64,000 nucleotides of DNA from Pseudomonas frederiksbergensis (GCF_003732275.1 NZ_MOBM01000010.1:115284-179283), one strand, 5' to 3'; numbered from the stretch's first letter, positions 1 to 9,284 are shown. Numbers and translations are program-made. The notes: generated from the letters alone by a model not told the origin.

Positions 1-84
1 GGGAGCGGACTTGCTCGCGAATGCGGTGTGTCAGTTGGTACTCATGGTGACTGACACACCGCATTCGCGAGCAAGCCCGCTCCC
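1..84. repeat. REP doublet (REPIN-like inverted repeat), family A
   Basis: Two copies of the GGGAGCGG/TTGCTCGCGA palindrome face each other, forming a long imperfect inverted repeat with arms extending through the GTGTGTCAG/CTGACACAC interior. The same core recurs near 6.1 kb and 31.0 kb, which marks it as a dispersed REP element and not a gene-specific terminator. Confidence 0.85.
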
Positions 85-228
85 ACAAGGGGGATATGGT
101 GGTGGAGGGAAAACTGTGTTCCGGCCCAATGAGTTGGCATAACGATAGACCGTATCGATATAACTGGTTATAAGAAAAATCGCTATGCTGCGAGCCGGTT
201 ATTCTCCTGCGATTTTCTGGGCGTATTA

Positions 229-1014
229 ATGGAATTCGGTAGTTTCGGGTTGGTCGTTGCAGGTCTGGTGGTCGGCTTTATTGTCGGCATGACCGGCGTC
301 GGGGGCGGTTCGTTGATGACCCCCATTCTGTTGTGGTTCGGCGTCAATCCGGCTACGGCAGTGGGCACGGACTTGCTGTACGCGGCCATTACCAAATCCA
401 GTGGTGTGCTGGTTCATCGCAAGAACAAGAACATCGACTGGGCAATCACCGGTTGGCTGACCCTAGGCAGTGTGCCGGCAGTGGCGCTGACGCTGTGGTT
501 CCTGAGCAGTTTGCAGACCTCGCCCGACGCGATGAATGCCGTCATCAAACAAGCCTTGGGCTTCGTGTTGTTCGCCACGGCGCTGGCAATTTTCTTCAAG
601 AAACGCTTGCTCGATTTCGCCCACAAACGGGCGGGCGGCCACTACAACCCCAGCGGTTCGCGGTTGAATGTACTGACCGTCATTACCGGTCTGGTCCTCG
701 GCACCATGGTCGCCCTGACCTCCATCGGCGCCGGCGCCCTGGGCACCGTCGCACTGTTCATCCTGTATCCACTGCTGCCTACCCGACGCCTGGTCGGCAC
801 CGAAATCGCTCACGCGGTGCCCCTGACCCTGGTCGCCGGCCTGGGCCACGCGAGCATGGGCAACATGGATTGGCACGTTTTGGGCTACTTGCTGGTCGGT
901 TCGTTGCCGGGGATTTACCTGGGCAGCCACTTGACCGGGCGGATCTCCGACGAACTGCTGCGTCCGTGCCTGGCCACGATGCTGGTCCTGATCGGCTACA
1001 AGCTGGCGTTCTGA
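229..1014 (+). CDS. TauE/SafE-family sulfite/organosulfonate exporter-like membrane protein
   Basis: A 261-residue protein made almost entirely of hydrophobic segments, about eight predicted membrane spans in two halves. The N-terminal half begins with a glycine-rich GMTGVGGGSLMTP stretch and the second half repeats it as TSIGAGALGTV, the internal duplication typical of the TauE/SafE (DUF81) family. Members are inner-membrane transporters, several linked to export of sulfite, sulfoacetate or related anions; the substrate cannot be read here. It stands alone, with a REP doublet upstream and an oppositely unrelated hydrolase gene 84 bp downstream on the same strand. The ribosome-binding site before the ATG is weak, so a slightly different start is possible. 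Confidence 0.85.
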   Translation: MEFGSFGLVVAGLVVGFIVGMTGVGGGSLMTPILLWFGVNPATAVGTDLLYAAITKSSGVLVHRKNKNIDWAITGWLTLGSVPAVALTLWFLSSLQTSPDAMNAVIKQALGFVLFATALAIFFKKRLLDFAHKRAGGHYNPSGSRLNVLTVITGLVLGTMVALTSIGAGALGTVALFILYPLLPTRRLVGTEIAHAVPLTLVAGLGHASMGNMDWHVLGYLLVGSLPGIYLGSHLTGRISDELLRPCLATMLVLIGYKLAF

Positions 1015-1098
1015 CCCGGCACCGCCTACATCACTGAATTTAGCGGAATCATGCTCTCGCTGGCGTAGTCAAAACTATGACCACGTTCAGATGAGGTC

Positions 1099-2466
1099 AT
1101 GACGTCCATGAACAGCCCTGTAAACGATCTTCTGCGACGGTTCCGCCGCCCCCGCGGCGAGCCACCCGGCAACGCGGCCGAAGTGCTGCGCCGTCATGCC
1201 GAGCCGTTGCCTGCACTCGACTCACCTGAATTCGGCGAACTGTTCGACCGCTTTGGCGATGCCAGCGTGGTGCTGATCGGTGAAGCCAGCCACGGCACCC
1301 AGGATTTCTACCAGACCCGAGCGGCGATCACCCGCCGCCTGATCGAGCAGCACGGCTTCGGCATCGTCGCGGTCGAAGCCGACTGGCCCGATGCCGGGCA
1401 GATCGACCGATGCGTCCGCGACCTGGGCCGCTCCGCCTGGAAAAAACAGGCCTTCGCCCGATTCCCCACCTGGATGTGGCGCAACACGGCCGTGCAGACC
1501 TTTACCCGCTGGCTGCACCACCATAATCGCGGGCTGACGCTGGAGCAGCGGGTGGAGTTTCGGGGGCTGGATGTTTACAGCATGCGTCACTCTATCGACG
1601 AAGTGCTGGGCTATCTCGATAAGACCGACCCGCAGTTGGCGAAAGAGGCCCGCCATCGCTACAGCTGCCTGACGCCGTGGCATGACGACCCGGCGCTGTA
1701 CGGTCATTTCGCCGAGCGCGGCAATATGGCCACGTGCGAGGACGCAGTGGTCGAGCAGTTGAATGTGCTGCTGGGCGAACGGCTTGATCCGATGGTCGCC
1801 GACGATGAGGCGTTTTTCAGCGCCACCCAGAACGCCCGCGTCGTGCGGGCCGCCGAGCAGTATTACCGCGCCATGTACCGCGGCTCGACCGCCTCGTGGA
1901 ACTTGCGTGACCTGCACATGTTCGAGACTTTGCAAACCTTGATGGAGCATCGCGGGGCGGGCGCCAAAGCGGTGGTGTGGGCGCATAACTCACACATCGG
2001 CAACGCCGCCGCCACGCAAATGGGTTGGGAGGGGCAGTTCAACATCGGCCAGTTGTGCCGCACCGCCTACGGCTCACAAGCGGTGCTGATCGGCATGGGC
2101 ACCGACCATGGCACCGTCGCTGCCGCCGATGACTGGGATGAGCCGATGCAGGTCAAACAGGTGAACCCGGCATTGGCCGACAGCTGGGAACAACTGTTTC
2201 TCCAGGCCGGCGTCCCCGCAGCGCTGCTTGACTGGCGGACGTCACCAAGCGATGAGTTGCTGGACGTGCTGGCCGAGCCACTACTTGAGCGCGCCATCGG
2301 CGTCATCTATCGACCCAGGACCGAGCGCCAGAGCCATTACTTTCAGGCAGTGCTGGCGGAGCAGTTCGACGCTTTTGTCTGGATCGAAAAAACCCATGCG
2401 GTCTCGCCATTGCCGGAGCCCGAGTTCATGGAGCACGAGGAAGACACCTTTCCGTTCGGTATATGA
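1099..2466 (+). CDS. Erythromycin esterase family protein
   Basis: A 455-residue soluble protein with the family signature GEASHGTQDFY at residues 61-71, holding the Glu and His of the EreA/EreB-like active site, and a second conserved block around VVWAHNSHIGNA with another His pair. The length suits the family (about 400-450). True EreA/EreB hydrolyse the macrolide lactone, but most chromosomal homologues in environmental bacteria have no proven macrolide substrate, so resistance should not be assumed. A GATGAGG ribosome-binding site precedes the first ATG; a second ATG lies three codons in. The gene appears monocistronic and converges with the VOC gene. Confidence 0.85.
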   Translation: MTSMNSPVNDLLRRFRRPRGEPPGNAAEVLRRHAEPLPALDSPEFGELFDRFGDASVVLIGEASHGTQDFYQTRAAITRRLIEQHGFGIVAVEADWPDAGQIDRCVRDLGRSAWKKQAFARFPTWMWRNTAVQTFTRWLHHHNRGLTLEQRVEFRGLDVYSMRHSIDEVLGYLDKTDPQLAKEARHRYSCLTPWHDDPALYGHFAERGNMATCEDAVVEQLNVLLGERLDPMVADDEAFFSATQNARVVRAAEQYYRAMYRGSTASWNLRDLHMFETLQTLMEHRGAGAKAVVWAHNSHIGNAAATQMGWEGQFNIGQLCRTAYGSQAVLIGMGTDHGTVAAADDWDEPMQVKQVNPALADSWEQLFLQAGVPAALLDWRTSPSDELLDVLAEPLLERAIGVIYRPRTERQSHYFQAVLAEQFDAFVWIEKTHAVSPLPEPEFMEHEEDTFPFGI

Positions 2467-2484
2467 CATGCAAATGACGGGTAT

Positions 2485-2853
2485 CTATTCCCGGGTAAAA
2501 ATCTCCAGCAGATGCCCGTCCGGGTCATCGAAATACACCCGTCGGCCACCGCCGTAATCATTGACCTCGTTCGGCCGTTGTTTGCCCGGATCGGCCCACC
2601 AGGGCTGCTTGCGCGCTTGCAGGCGAGCGAAGGCCGCATCGAAGTCTTCGTCGCCGATCAGAAACGCATAATGTTGGGAGGCGATGGGCGGGTCGTTATT
2701 GTAGAAATCCAGCGACACTCCGTTATCGAATTTGACCACCAGCATCGGCCCGAACGGCTCGGCATCGGGCAGGCCGAGGAGGTCGGTCAGGTAGCGGGCC
2801 GACACCTGTTTGTCACGGCACCAGACGATGGTGTGATTCAGCTGAGCGCTCAT
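2485..2853 (-). CDS. VOC family (glyoxalase/bleomycin-resistance fold) protein
   Basis: A 122-residue single-domain protein, the usual size for a vicinal-oxygen-chelate half-dimer unit. The C-terminal YFDDPDGHLLEI block and the N-terminal HTIVWCRD strand supply the metal-side His and Glu typical of the fold. I chose the ATG at 2853 because GAGGA lies about 6 nt upstream; a longer reading frame has no comparable ribosome-binding site. The family includes glyoxalase I, dioxygenases and fosfomycin or bleomycin resistance proteins; nothing visible selects among them. It converges on the erythromycin-esterase-like gene with an 18-bp gap. Confidence 0.85.
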   Translation of the reverse strand: MSAQLNHTIVWCRDKQVSARYLTDLLGLPDAEPFGPMLVVKFDNGVSLDFYNNDPPIASQHYAFLIGDEDFDAAFARLQARKQPWWADPGKQRPNEVNDYGGGRRVYFDDPDGHLLEIFTRE

Positions 2854-3033
2854 GGAAAAATCCTCACGGCGAATCAGGTCGTGCAAGTGGTGCTATGAGA
2901 TTAGCTCAGGCTGTTGCGCAATGACCGCCCTGACCTAAGCTTGGGGCAAGGCGAAACGCAATTGCAGTGCGTCACCCGGAACGTTCGCCGCGATGCGCAA
3001 TCATTAGAGCGTGGATATCAAAAGGAGATGCGC

Positions 3034-3576
3034 ATGCTCATCAGGTCTTTGACCCTGGCTACTCTGCTGGCTTTCGTCGGCCCCCTGTTAGCCGCCGATG
3101 ACGATTCCCCTCTGGTTAAAGACGTGGGCAGGGCCCGTCCCCTGATTGTCATCGCGCCCAGTTCGGTCGATCCCACCTGGGTCAGCCTGAAAAAGTCGCT
3201 GGATGAACCCGCCAGTCGGCAGGGCTTCACCGAGCGAAACATGGTGCTGTACACCGTGATCAATACGATGGGCCAACGCGACGGCAAAGACCTCGACCCG
3301 CAAACGACTATGGCGTTGATCCGCTCGCTCAAGCTGGGTGCCGGGGCGAAGAGCAAAATCATCCTGGTCGGCAAGGACGGCGAAAAGAAGCTTGAAAAGG
3401 ATGCGGTCGAGCTGAAAGAGATTTTCAGCACCGTCGACCAGTTGCCGGCAGCCGAGAAAGAAGCAACGGTACCGACGCCAGCGCCGGTGGCTGAAGTTGC
3501 ACCGGCCAAAGGTGCAAAAGGCAAACCGGCGAAGCCCGCCAAACCCGCCAAACCTCCAGAACAGCCCGATGAATGA
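3034..3576 (+). CDS. Secreted DUF4174-family protein
   Basis: A 180-residue protein starting at an ATG 6 nt after AAAGGAG; the ATG two codons earlier is too close to that site. Residues 1-20 form a Sec signal peptide (LATLLAFVGPLLAADD). The middle (PLVKDVGRARPLIVIAPS through IILVGKDGEKKLEKD) matches the DUF4174 fold, a small thioredoxin-like domain without an obvious CxxC. The last 50 residues are a low-complexity Ala/Pro/Lys tail (repeated PAKPAKP), probably disordered. The function is unknown; a periplasmic location is inferred from the signal peptide. Confidence 0.8.
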   Translation: MLIRSLTLATLLAFVGPLLAADDDSPLVKDVGRARPLIVIAPSSVDPTWVSLKKSLDEPASRQGFTERNMVLYTVINTMGQRDGKDLDPQTTMALIRSLKLGAGAKSKIILVGKDGEKKLEKDAVELKEIFSTVDQLPAAEKEATVPTPAPVAEVAPAKGAKGKPAKPAKPAKPPEQPDE

Positions 3577-3600
3577 ATTTCCTCCATTGGTGAAGATCTC

Positions 3601-3640
3601 TGTGGCGAGGGGGCTTGCCCCCGTTGGCCTGCGAAGCAGG
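3601..3640. repeat. REP palindrome, family B (single)
   Basis: A TGTGGCGAGGGGGCTTGCCCCC core followed by the GGCCTGCGAAGCAGGCC hairpin. The same sequence recurs at 3.7-3.9 kb and at 31.4-31.5 kb. Confidence 0.8.
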
Positions 3641-3657
3641 CCCCAATCCTTGCTAAA

Positions 3658-3695
3658 CAAAAATGGGCGACCTCAAGAGGCCGCCCATTTTTTTG
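3658..3695. terminator. Bidirectional rho-independent terminator
   Basis: The stem AAATGGGCGaCCTC/GAGGcCGCCCATTT is bounded by an A run on the left and a T run on the right. It can therefore end transcripts from the DUF4174 gene and, on the other strand, from ampC. Confidence 0.8.
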
Positions 3696-3725
3696 CCACC
3701 AGAAATCTGGAATCTAACCACCCAC

Positions 3726-3858
3726 TGTGGCGAGGGAGCTTGCTCCCGCTCGGCTGCGAAGCAGTCGTAAACCCGGCATCTGAGGTCTATCTGATGCAAC
3801 GCGGTGGTTGGTTTGGGGCCGCTGCGCAGCCCAACGGGGGCAAGCCCCCTCGCCACAG
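3726..3858. repeat. REP doublet (REPIN-like), family B
   Basis: Two inverted copies of the TGTGGCGAGGGAGCTTGCTCCC element, with a GGCTGCGAAGCAG hairpin inside the left copy and GCTGCGCAGCCC inside the right, separated by about 55 bp. Together with the single REP and the terminator it fills the 3577-3893 gap between genes; no coding sequence is seen there. Confidence 0.85.
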
Positions 3859-3893
3859 GTGCGCGGTTGCCCAGCCTCAATGGGTTGTCGGGA

Positions 3894-5066
3894 TCATTCA
3901 GTCAGCGCACTCAGTATTTTGTGAGCGATTTTGACTCGCTCGGCATTCGGGTAGTTTTTGTTGGCCAGGATCACGATGCCGATGTCCTTCGCCGGAATAA
4001 AGGCGACATAGGCGCCAAAGCCGCCGGTTGAACCGGTTTTGTTGATCAACACAGTGTCGTGTGGCGGTTGCGGCGGGTTCAGCGGTTGGACTTTATGAGC
4101 CTCAAGCGCCATTTGCGACGAGTTGCCCGCCAGCAACGTATCGAGCGTTGCCGGATAGTTGTAGAGCTCCCAACCCAACCCTTGAGTCATCTCGCCGACG
4201 GTGTAGTAACCGGTGTGAGTGGTGGCGATGGCTTGCTGCAAGGGCTTTTCCAGCGACGTTGGATTCATGTTCGTTTCAACATAGCGAAGCAGGTCCGAGG
4301 CGCTGGTTTTCACGCCATACGCTTCGGAATCCAATGCACCCGGTCCGACCCGCACAGGCTTGTCGTCCTTGTTGTAACCCTGGGCGTAAAGCGCCATCTG
4401 ATCCTGCGGCACCTTGAGGTAGCTGTGCTTGAGGCCGAGTTTTGGCAGCAAGGTTTTTTCCATCAACTCATCGAACGGCGCACCCATGCTTTGCGCCGCC
4501 AGATAGCCGAACAACCCAATGCTGGGGTTTGAATATTGGCGATGAGTGCCGGCGGCGTAGGTCGGTTTCCACTGCTTGAAATAGCCGAGCATTTTGTCCT
4601 GATGGTCTGCCTCACCGGGGAATTGCAGCGGCAGGCCACCGGCGGTGTAGGTGCCGAGTTGCAGCACGCTGATGCTGTCGAACGCGCTGCCACGCAATGT
4701 CGGCAGAACCTGACTGGCATTGCCCGACAGGGCCAGTTTACCTGTCGCCTGCGCATAGGCGGCGAGGGTGGCGGTGAAGGTTTTGCTCACCGAACCGATC
4801 TCGAACAGGGTGTCTTCGGTGACGGCTTTGCCGTTTTCTTTCGAAGCCACGCCGTAGTTAAAGTAATGAGGTTGGCCATTAACGGTAATCGCGACCGCGA
4901 CACCGGGGATCTGCTGTTGCTGCATCACCGGTTCAATGGCGGCCTTGACGATGGCTTCGACGCGGTCGTCAGCAAAGCTGTGGCTAACGCCGAGTAGAAG
5001 TGCGAAAGCGCTGTAAGACGCGAGTTTTCTCTGATTCTTTTTAGGCATGATTGAATTACTTTCCAT
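3894..5066 (-). CDS. ampC: Class C beta-lactamase AmpC
   Basis: A 390-residue serine hydrolase with an export signal (ASYSAFALLLGVSHSFA). The serine beta-lactamase motifs are in order: SVSK near residues 92-95 (nucleophile Ser and Lys), the class C YSN motif in RQYSNPSIG, and KTG in NKTGSTGGFG. The length and motifs fit chromosomal AmpC, which hydrolyses cephalosporins in the periplasm. An ampR-type LysR gene is transcribed divergently from the other side of a 142-bp intergenic region, as in other Pseudomonas. Induction by cell-wall recycling products through AmpR is inferred from that arrangement. An alternative start lies six codons in, at MPKKNQRK. Confidence 0.95.
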   Translation of the reverse strand: MESNSIMPKKNQRKLASYSAFALLLGVSHSFADDRVEAIVKAAIEPVMQQQQIPGVAVAITVNGQPHYFNYGVASKENGKAVTEDTLFEIGSVSKTFTATLAAYAQATGKLALSGNASQVLPTLRGSAFDSISVLQLGTYTAGGLPLQFPGEADHQDKMLGYFKQWKPTYAAGTHRQYSNPSIGLFGYLAAQSMGAPFDELMEKTLLPKLGLKHSYLKVPQDQMALYAQGYNKDDKPVRVGPGALDSEAYGVKTSASDLLRYVETNMNPTSLEKPLQQAIATTHTGYYTVGEMTQGLGWELYNYPATLDTLLAGNSSQMALEAHKVQPLNPPQPPHDTVLINKTGSTGGFGAYVAFIPAKDIGIVILANKNYPNAERVKIAHKILSALTE

Positions 5067-5208
5067 GAGTTTCTGTGGTGTTAACCGCTACACTCCGAGC
5101 GGTTTTTCAAGCCGGTCCGTTGTTGGGCGAGCCAAATCTATGCAGTTTGGCGAAGACCGACAAACGACGATATTTCGGATGAGCCATTAGAAAATTTTGG
5201 GAGTGGGC
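5067..5208. promoter_or_regulatory. ampC-ampR divergent promoter/operator region
   Basis: The shared intergenic region contains an inverted repeat, GCCAAA-N9-TTTGGC, at 5131-5151, of the size expected of a LysR-type operator between divergent genes. This is a candidate AmpR site only; the exact bases differ from the best-studied enterobacterial site. Confidence 0.5.
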
Positions 5209-6087
5209 ATGATTCGACCTCATCTGCCGTTGAATGCGCTGCGCGCTTTCGAGGCTTCGGCACGCCATTTGAGTTTCACACGGGCGGCGGTGGAGTTGTG
5301 CGTCACGCAGGCGGCGGTGAGTCATCAGGTCAAAAGCCTTGAAGCCCAGCTTAACGTGACTTTGTTCAAACGCTTGCCCCGAGGCCTGATGCTGACCAGC
5401 GAAGGTGAAACCCTGCTGCCGGTGTTGCGCGAATCCTTCGACCGGATCGCCGAGACCCTGGGGCGTTTCGAGGGCGGGCATTTTCGCGAGGTGTTGACGG
5501 TAGGGGCGGTGGGGACGTTCGCGGTCGGTTGGCTGTTACCGCGGCTGGCGGATTTTCAGACGAAATATCCGTTCATCGATTTGCGCCTGTCGACCAACAA
5601 CAACCGGGTGGACGTGGCCGCTGAAGGCCTGGATTACGCCATTCGATTTGGCGCGGGGGCGTGGCATGGGATCGAAGCAGTACGGTTGATCGAGGCGCCG
5701 CTGTCGGTGCTCTGCGTTCCCGAGATTGCACGGCAGTTGCGCACACCGGCCGATCTGTTGCAGCAAACGCTGTTGCGCTCCTATCGCACGGATGAGTGGC
5801 CGGAGTGGTTTCAGGCGACCGGGTTGCCGGCCCATGTCGCTGCGCCCCGGAGCATCGTCTTCGATTCGTCGCTGGCGATGATGGAGGCTGCGCTGCAAGG
5901 GGCGGGAGTGGCATTGGCGCCGCCGCTGATGTTTGCCCGGCAACTGGCGGCGGGCGCAATCGAGCAACCGTTCACTATCGGAATCACCACGGGCAGCTAC
6001 TGGCTGACCCGCTTGCAGTCGCGCCCTGAAACGTCTGCGATGGCCGCGTTCAAGGACTGGTTGCTGCAAGCGGCACGGCAGAATTAG
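5209..6087 (+). CDS. ampR: LysR-type regulator of ampC, AmpR
   Basis: A 292-residue regulator opening with RPHLPLNALRAFEASARHLS, the N-terminus shared by AmpR/GcvA-type LysR proteins, followed by the winged helix-turn-helix (residues about 5-65, CVTQAAVSHQVKSLE). The C-terminal effector domain carries VVGTFAVGWLL-like and TNNN motifs also present in P. aeruginosa AmpR. AmpR binds UDP-MurNAc peptides or anhydro-muropeptides and represses or activates ampC accordingly. The start at 5209 is the ATG immediately before the conserved N-terminus; an upstream TTG would add four residues. Confidence 0.93.
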   Translation: MIRPHLPLNALRAFEASARHLSFTRAAVELCVTQAAVSHQVKSLEAQLNVTLFKRLPRGLMLTSEGETLLPVLRESFDRIAETLGRFEGGHFREVLTVGAVGTFAVGWLLPRLADFQTKYPFIDLRLSTNNNRVDVAAEGLDYAIRFGAGAWHGIEAVRLIEAPLSVLCVPEIARQLRTPADLLQQTLLRSYRTDEWPEWFQATGLPAHVAAPRSIVFDSSLAMMEAALQGAGVALAPPLMFARQLAAGAIEQPFTIGITTGSYWLTRLQSRPETSAMAAFKDWLLQAARQN

Positions 6088-6100
6088 TGTGAATACCGCC

Positions 6101-6194
6101 CCTGTGGGAGCGAGCCTGCTCGCGATGGCGGTGTGACAGTCAATGATGATGTTGGCTGTTACGGCCTCATCGCGAGCAAGCCCGCTCCCACAGG
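6101..6194. repeat. REP doublet (REPIN-like), family A
   Basis: CCTGTGGGAGCGAGCCTGCTCGCGA faces TCGCGAGCAAGCCCGCTCCCACAGG across about 45 bp. It sits between the convergent ampR and gudD genes. Confidence 0.85.
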
Positions 6195-6212
6195 GATTGC
6201 AGTGTTTCAGGG

Positions 6213-7556
6213 TTACCGCACCAGACACGGCCGCTTGTTATCGAATTTCCACCCCGGAATCAGAAACTGCATCGCCACGCTGTCATCCCGCGCACCCAGC
6301 CCCATGCCTTTGTACAGCTCATGGGCCTTGGCCAGTTGATCGATGTCCAGCTCAACACCCAGGCCAGGTTTTTTCGGCACCTGCACGCAGCCGTCGACGA
6401 TTTGCAGCGGCGCTTTGGTCAGGCGTTGGCCGTCCTGCCAGATCCAGTGGGTGTCGATGGCGGTGATTTCACCCGGTGCGGCGGCCGCGACGTGGGTGAA
6501 CATGGCCAGGGAAATATCGAAGTGGTTGTTGGAATGCGAGCCCCAGGTCAGGCCCCATTCGTGGCACATCTGCGCGACTCGAACCGAGCCCTGCATGGTC
6601 CAGAAGTGTGGGTCCGCCAAAGGAATATCCACCGATTGCAACTGGATCGCATGACCCATTTCCCGCCAGTCGGTGGCGATCATGTTGGTCGCGGTTTTCA
6701 GGCCTGTGGCCCGACGGAACTCGGCCATGACTTCCCGGCCCGAATAACCATTTTCCGCACCGCACGGGTCTTCGGCGTAAGCCAGAACGTGATGCTGATC
6801 CCGGCACAGGCGGATCGCTTCTTTCAGTGACCAGGCGCCATTCGGATCAAGGGTGATGCGCGCATCGGGAAAGCGTTGGGCGAGGGCAGTGACCGCTTCG
6901 ATTTCCTCGTCGCCGCTCAACACGCCGCCCTTGAGTTTGAAGTCCTTGAAGCCATAACGGGCGTGGGCAGCTTCCGCCAGGCGCACCACGGCGTCGGCGC
7001 TCATGGCTTTTTCGTGACGCACACGGAACCAGTCGTTGTCGGCGTCCGGTTCACTGCGGTAGGCCAGATCGGTTTCGTTGCGATCACCGACATAAAACAG
7101 GTAACCGAGCATCTTCACTTCATCGCGCTGCTGGCCTTCGCCGAGCAGGGCCGCGACTGGCACATCCAGGTGCTGACCGAGCAAGTCGAGCAGGGCGGCT
7201 TCCAGGCCGGTGACCGCGTGAATGGTGATGCGCAGGTCGAAGGTCTGCAGGCCGCGACCGCCGGCATCGCGATCGGCAAAGGTCTGGCGCACTTGATTGA
7301 GGATCTTCTGGTAAGTGCCTATCGGGCTGCCGACCACCAGTGCGCGCGCGTCTTCCAGCGTCTGGCGAATACGCTCGCCACCCGGCACTTCGCCGACGCC
7401 AGTGTGACCGGCGTTGTCCTTGAGGATCACGATATTGCGGGTGAAAAACGGGCCATGGGCGCCACTCAGGTTGAGCAGCATGCCATCGTGGCCGGCCACT
7501 GGCACAACCTGCATGCTGGTAATGACCGGGGCTTTTGCGGCATCTTGTGGGTTCAT
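6213..7556 (-). CDS. gudD: D-glucarate dehydratase
   Basis: A 447-residue member of the enolase superfamily. An N-terminal capping domain (residues about 1-135) precedes a barrel domain with FKLKGG (catalytic Lys pair), LDPNGAW and [11 protein letters not shown] (metal ligands), and a late [12 protein letters not shown] block carrying the catalytic His. It dehydrates D-glucarate to 5-keto-4-deoxyglucarate in the cytosol. The ATG at 7556 (MNPQDAAK) was preferred over an upstream in-frame start because the conserved family sequence begins soon after it. The importer gene lies 24 bp upstream on the same strand, and the two probably form an operon. Confidence 0.93.
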   Translation of the reverse strand: MNPQDAAKAPVITSMQVVPVAGHDGMLLNLSGAHGPFFTRNIVILKDNAGHTGVGEVPGGERIRQTLEDARALVVGSPIGTYQKILNQVRQTFADRDAGGRGLQTFDLRITIHAVTGLEAALLDLLGQHLDVPVAALLGEGQQRDEVKMLGYLFYVGDRNETDLAYRSEPDADNDWFRVRHEKAMSADAVVRLAEAAHARYGFKDFKLKGGVLSGDEEIEAVTALAQRFPDARITLDPNGAWSLKEAIRLCRDQHHVLAYAEDPCGAENGYSGREVMAEFRRATGLKTATNMIATDWREMGHAIQLQSVDIPLADPHFWTMQGSVRVAQMCHEWGLTWGSHSNNHFDISLAMFTHVAAAAPGEITAIDTHWIWQDGQRLTKAPLQIVDGCVQVPKKPGLGVELDIDQLAKAHELYKGMGLGARDDSVAMQFLIPGWKFDNKRPCLVR

Positions 7557-7580
7557 TTTCTTGTCCTTAAAAACCAATAT

Positions 7581-8927
7581 TCAGGCGTGATTAGGTGCTG
7601 GTTTGCCCGGGGCAACCACAGGTGCAGGTTTCGGTTTATTGCGCGCGGCAAAGACGATGATCGCGGCGATGATCGAGGTGGCGGCCAAGCCGTACAGCCC
7701 GCCCTGAATCGACCCGGTGTGTTCTTCCAACAGGCCGAAGGTGGTCGGCGCAACGAAGCCGCCGAGGTTGCCCACCGAGTTGATCAGTGCGATCACGCCA
7801 GCAGCAATCCGCGCATCCAGATACGCCTGGGGAATGGGCCAGAACAGCGACGATGCCGATTTGAAACCCAGCGCAGCGAAGCAGATGGCGACGAAGGCGA
7901 AGATCGGCCCGCCGGTGGTGGACATGAACATTCCGGCGGCAGCGATCAGCAGCGCAGCGGCGACCCAGGCTTGCTGGTGTTTCCATTTTGCCGACAGCGT
8001 GGCGAAGGCGTACATGCCGACGATCGACAGCAACCACGGAATCGAGTTGAACAACCCGACCTGAATGTCGCTCAGGTCGCCCATCTTCTTGATGATGCTG
8101 GGCAGCCAGAAGGTCGCGGCGTAGATGGTCAACTGGATGAAGAAGTAGATCAGGCAGAACAGGATGATCTGGCGATCCTTGAGCAGCGTACCCAGCGACG
8201 GTTTGATCGGCGTCGCGGCTTCGCGGGCCAGTTGTTCGTCATCGATGGCTTTGACCAGCGCGTCCTGCTCGGGACGGGTCAGCCATTTGGCGTCGTGGGG
8301 TTTGGAGTCCAGCCAGCACCAGACGAACACGCACAGGCCGACCGAGAACATCCCTTCAATGAAGTACATCCACTGCCAGCCGTGCATGCCAAAACCACTG
8401 ATTTGCAGCAGCAACCCGGACAGCGGACCGGAGATCAGCGATGCAATGGCCGAGCCGCTGAGGAAGATCGCAATCGCCTTGCCGCGCTCCACACCGGGCA
8501 ACCAGCGGGTGAAGTAATAAATCACTCCGGGGAAGAAACCGGCTTCGGCCACGCCCAGTAGAAATCGCAGGATGTAAAAGTGGGTTTCGTTCTGGATGAA
8601 CGCCATGCAGGCGGCCACCAGACCCCAGGTCAGCATGATGCGGGTCAGCCAGATTCGCGCGCCGACTTTTTGCAGGAGGATGTTGGAGGGGACTTCGAAC
8701 AGCGCGTAACCGATGAAGAACAGACCGGCACCGAGGCCGTAGGCGGCAGCGCCAATGCCGAGGTCATGCTCCATGTGCGCGCGGACGAAGCCGATGTTCA
8801 CACGGTCGATGTAGTTGACGATGAACATGATCACGAACAGCGGCAGGACGTGGCGTTTCACTTTCGAGATGGCGGACTTCAGAACCGAATCGGCGCCATC
8901 GTTCATCTCGGATATAGATGTATTCAC
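7581..8927 (-). CDS. gudP: MFS glucarate/galactarate-type importer (anion:cation symporter family)
   Basis: A 448-residue permease with about 12 membrane helices. The opening VKRHVLPLFVIMFIVNYIDR and the helix 4-5 region LLGVAEAGFFPGVIYYFTRW are typical of the anion:cation symporter branch of the major facilitator superfamily (GudP, GarP, tartrate and galactonate carriers). The substrate is inferred from gudD directly downstream. The GTG start at 8927 has GGGAGA about 8 nt upstream; an ATG seven codons later is possible. Regulation by the divergent GntR protein is likely. The symbol is used by analogy. Confidence 0.8.
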   Translation of the reverse strand: MNTSISEMNDGADSVLKSAISKVKRHVLPLFVIMFIVNYIDRVNIGFVRAHMEHDLGIGAAAYGLGAGLFFIGYALFEVPSNILLQKVGARIWLTRIMLTWGLVAACMAFIQNETHFYILRFLLGVAEAGFFPGVIYYFTRWLPGVERGKAIAIFLSGSAIASLISGPLSGLLLQISGFGMHGWQWMYFIEGMFSVGLCVFVWCWLDSKPHDAKWLTRPEQDALVKAIDDEQLAREAATPIKPSLGTLLKDRQIILFCLIYFFIQLTIYAATFWLPSIIKKMGDLSDIQVGLFNSIPWLLSIVGMYAFATLSAKWKHQQAWVAAALLIAAAGMFMSTTGGPIFAFVAICFAALGFKSASSLFWPIPQAYLDARIAAGVIALINSVGNLGGFVAPTTFGLLEEHTGSIQGGLYGLAATSIIAAIIVFAARNKPKPAPVVAPGKPAPNHA

Positions 8928-8942
8928 TGCTTTTTCTCCCAC

Positions 8943-9284
8943 TCGTTATTTTTATGCGGGGTGTTGCTGGGTGCTGCGTTGTTGATAGACATCATACAAC
9001 TACATTTTTTTGTCCTACAAGTACTGTCTCTCAACAAAATGGCGCTAGGCGAGAGGTTTTTTATTCGTTTTTTGGATTTTAGCGGCGTATTTGTTGAGTT
9101 ATGTCGCGGTCTACTCAATTGGAAATTTTTTCTTTCTCGCGACAGGGCGCTTAAATCAGATCGTCTTTTCAGTGTTCTGATTGAGTGTTGTCATACAAGT
9201 TTAGCGGCATTTTGTTGAGATTCCCGTCACCGAGAAGCGAGCGCAGTGCTACGATCCGGATACCTGCTTTACGGATAAATCGCC
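8943..9284. promoter_or_regulatory. gudP/gntR intergenic region with candidate FadR-type operators
   Basis: A 342-bp AT-rich stretch between divergent genes. Two copies of TTGT-N3-ACAA are visible, TTGTCCTACAA at 9010-9020 and TTGTCATACAA at 9188-9198. A half-matching copy, ACATCATACAA, is at 8989-8999. They fit the GT-N3-AC core known for FadR-subfamily GntR regulators, and one lies near each promoter. That these bind the adjacent regulator is inference. Confidence 0.6.

Noticed and set aside
1099..2466. Macrolide resistance gene
   Set aside because: The protein has the family motifs, but chromosomal homologues are common and unproven against macrolides, so only the family name is given.
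6876..8561. Long open frame on the plus strand
   Set aside because: It lies antisense to gudD and the importer gene, both clearly supported by family motifs; its composition is that of a high-GC shadow frame.
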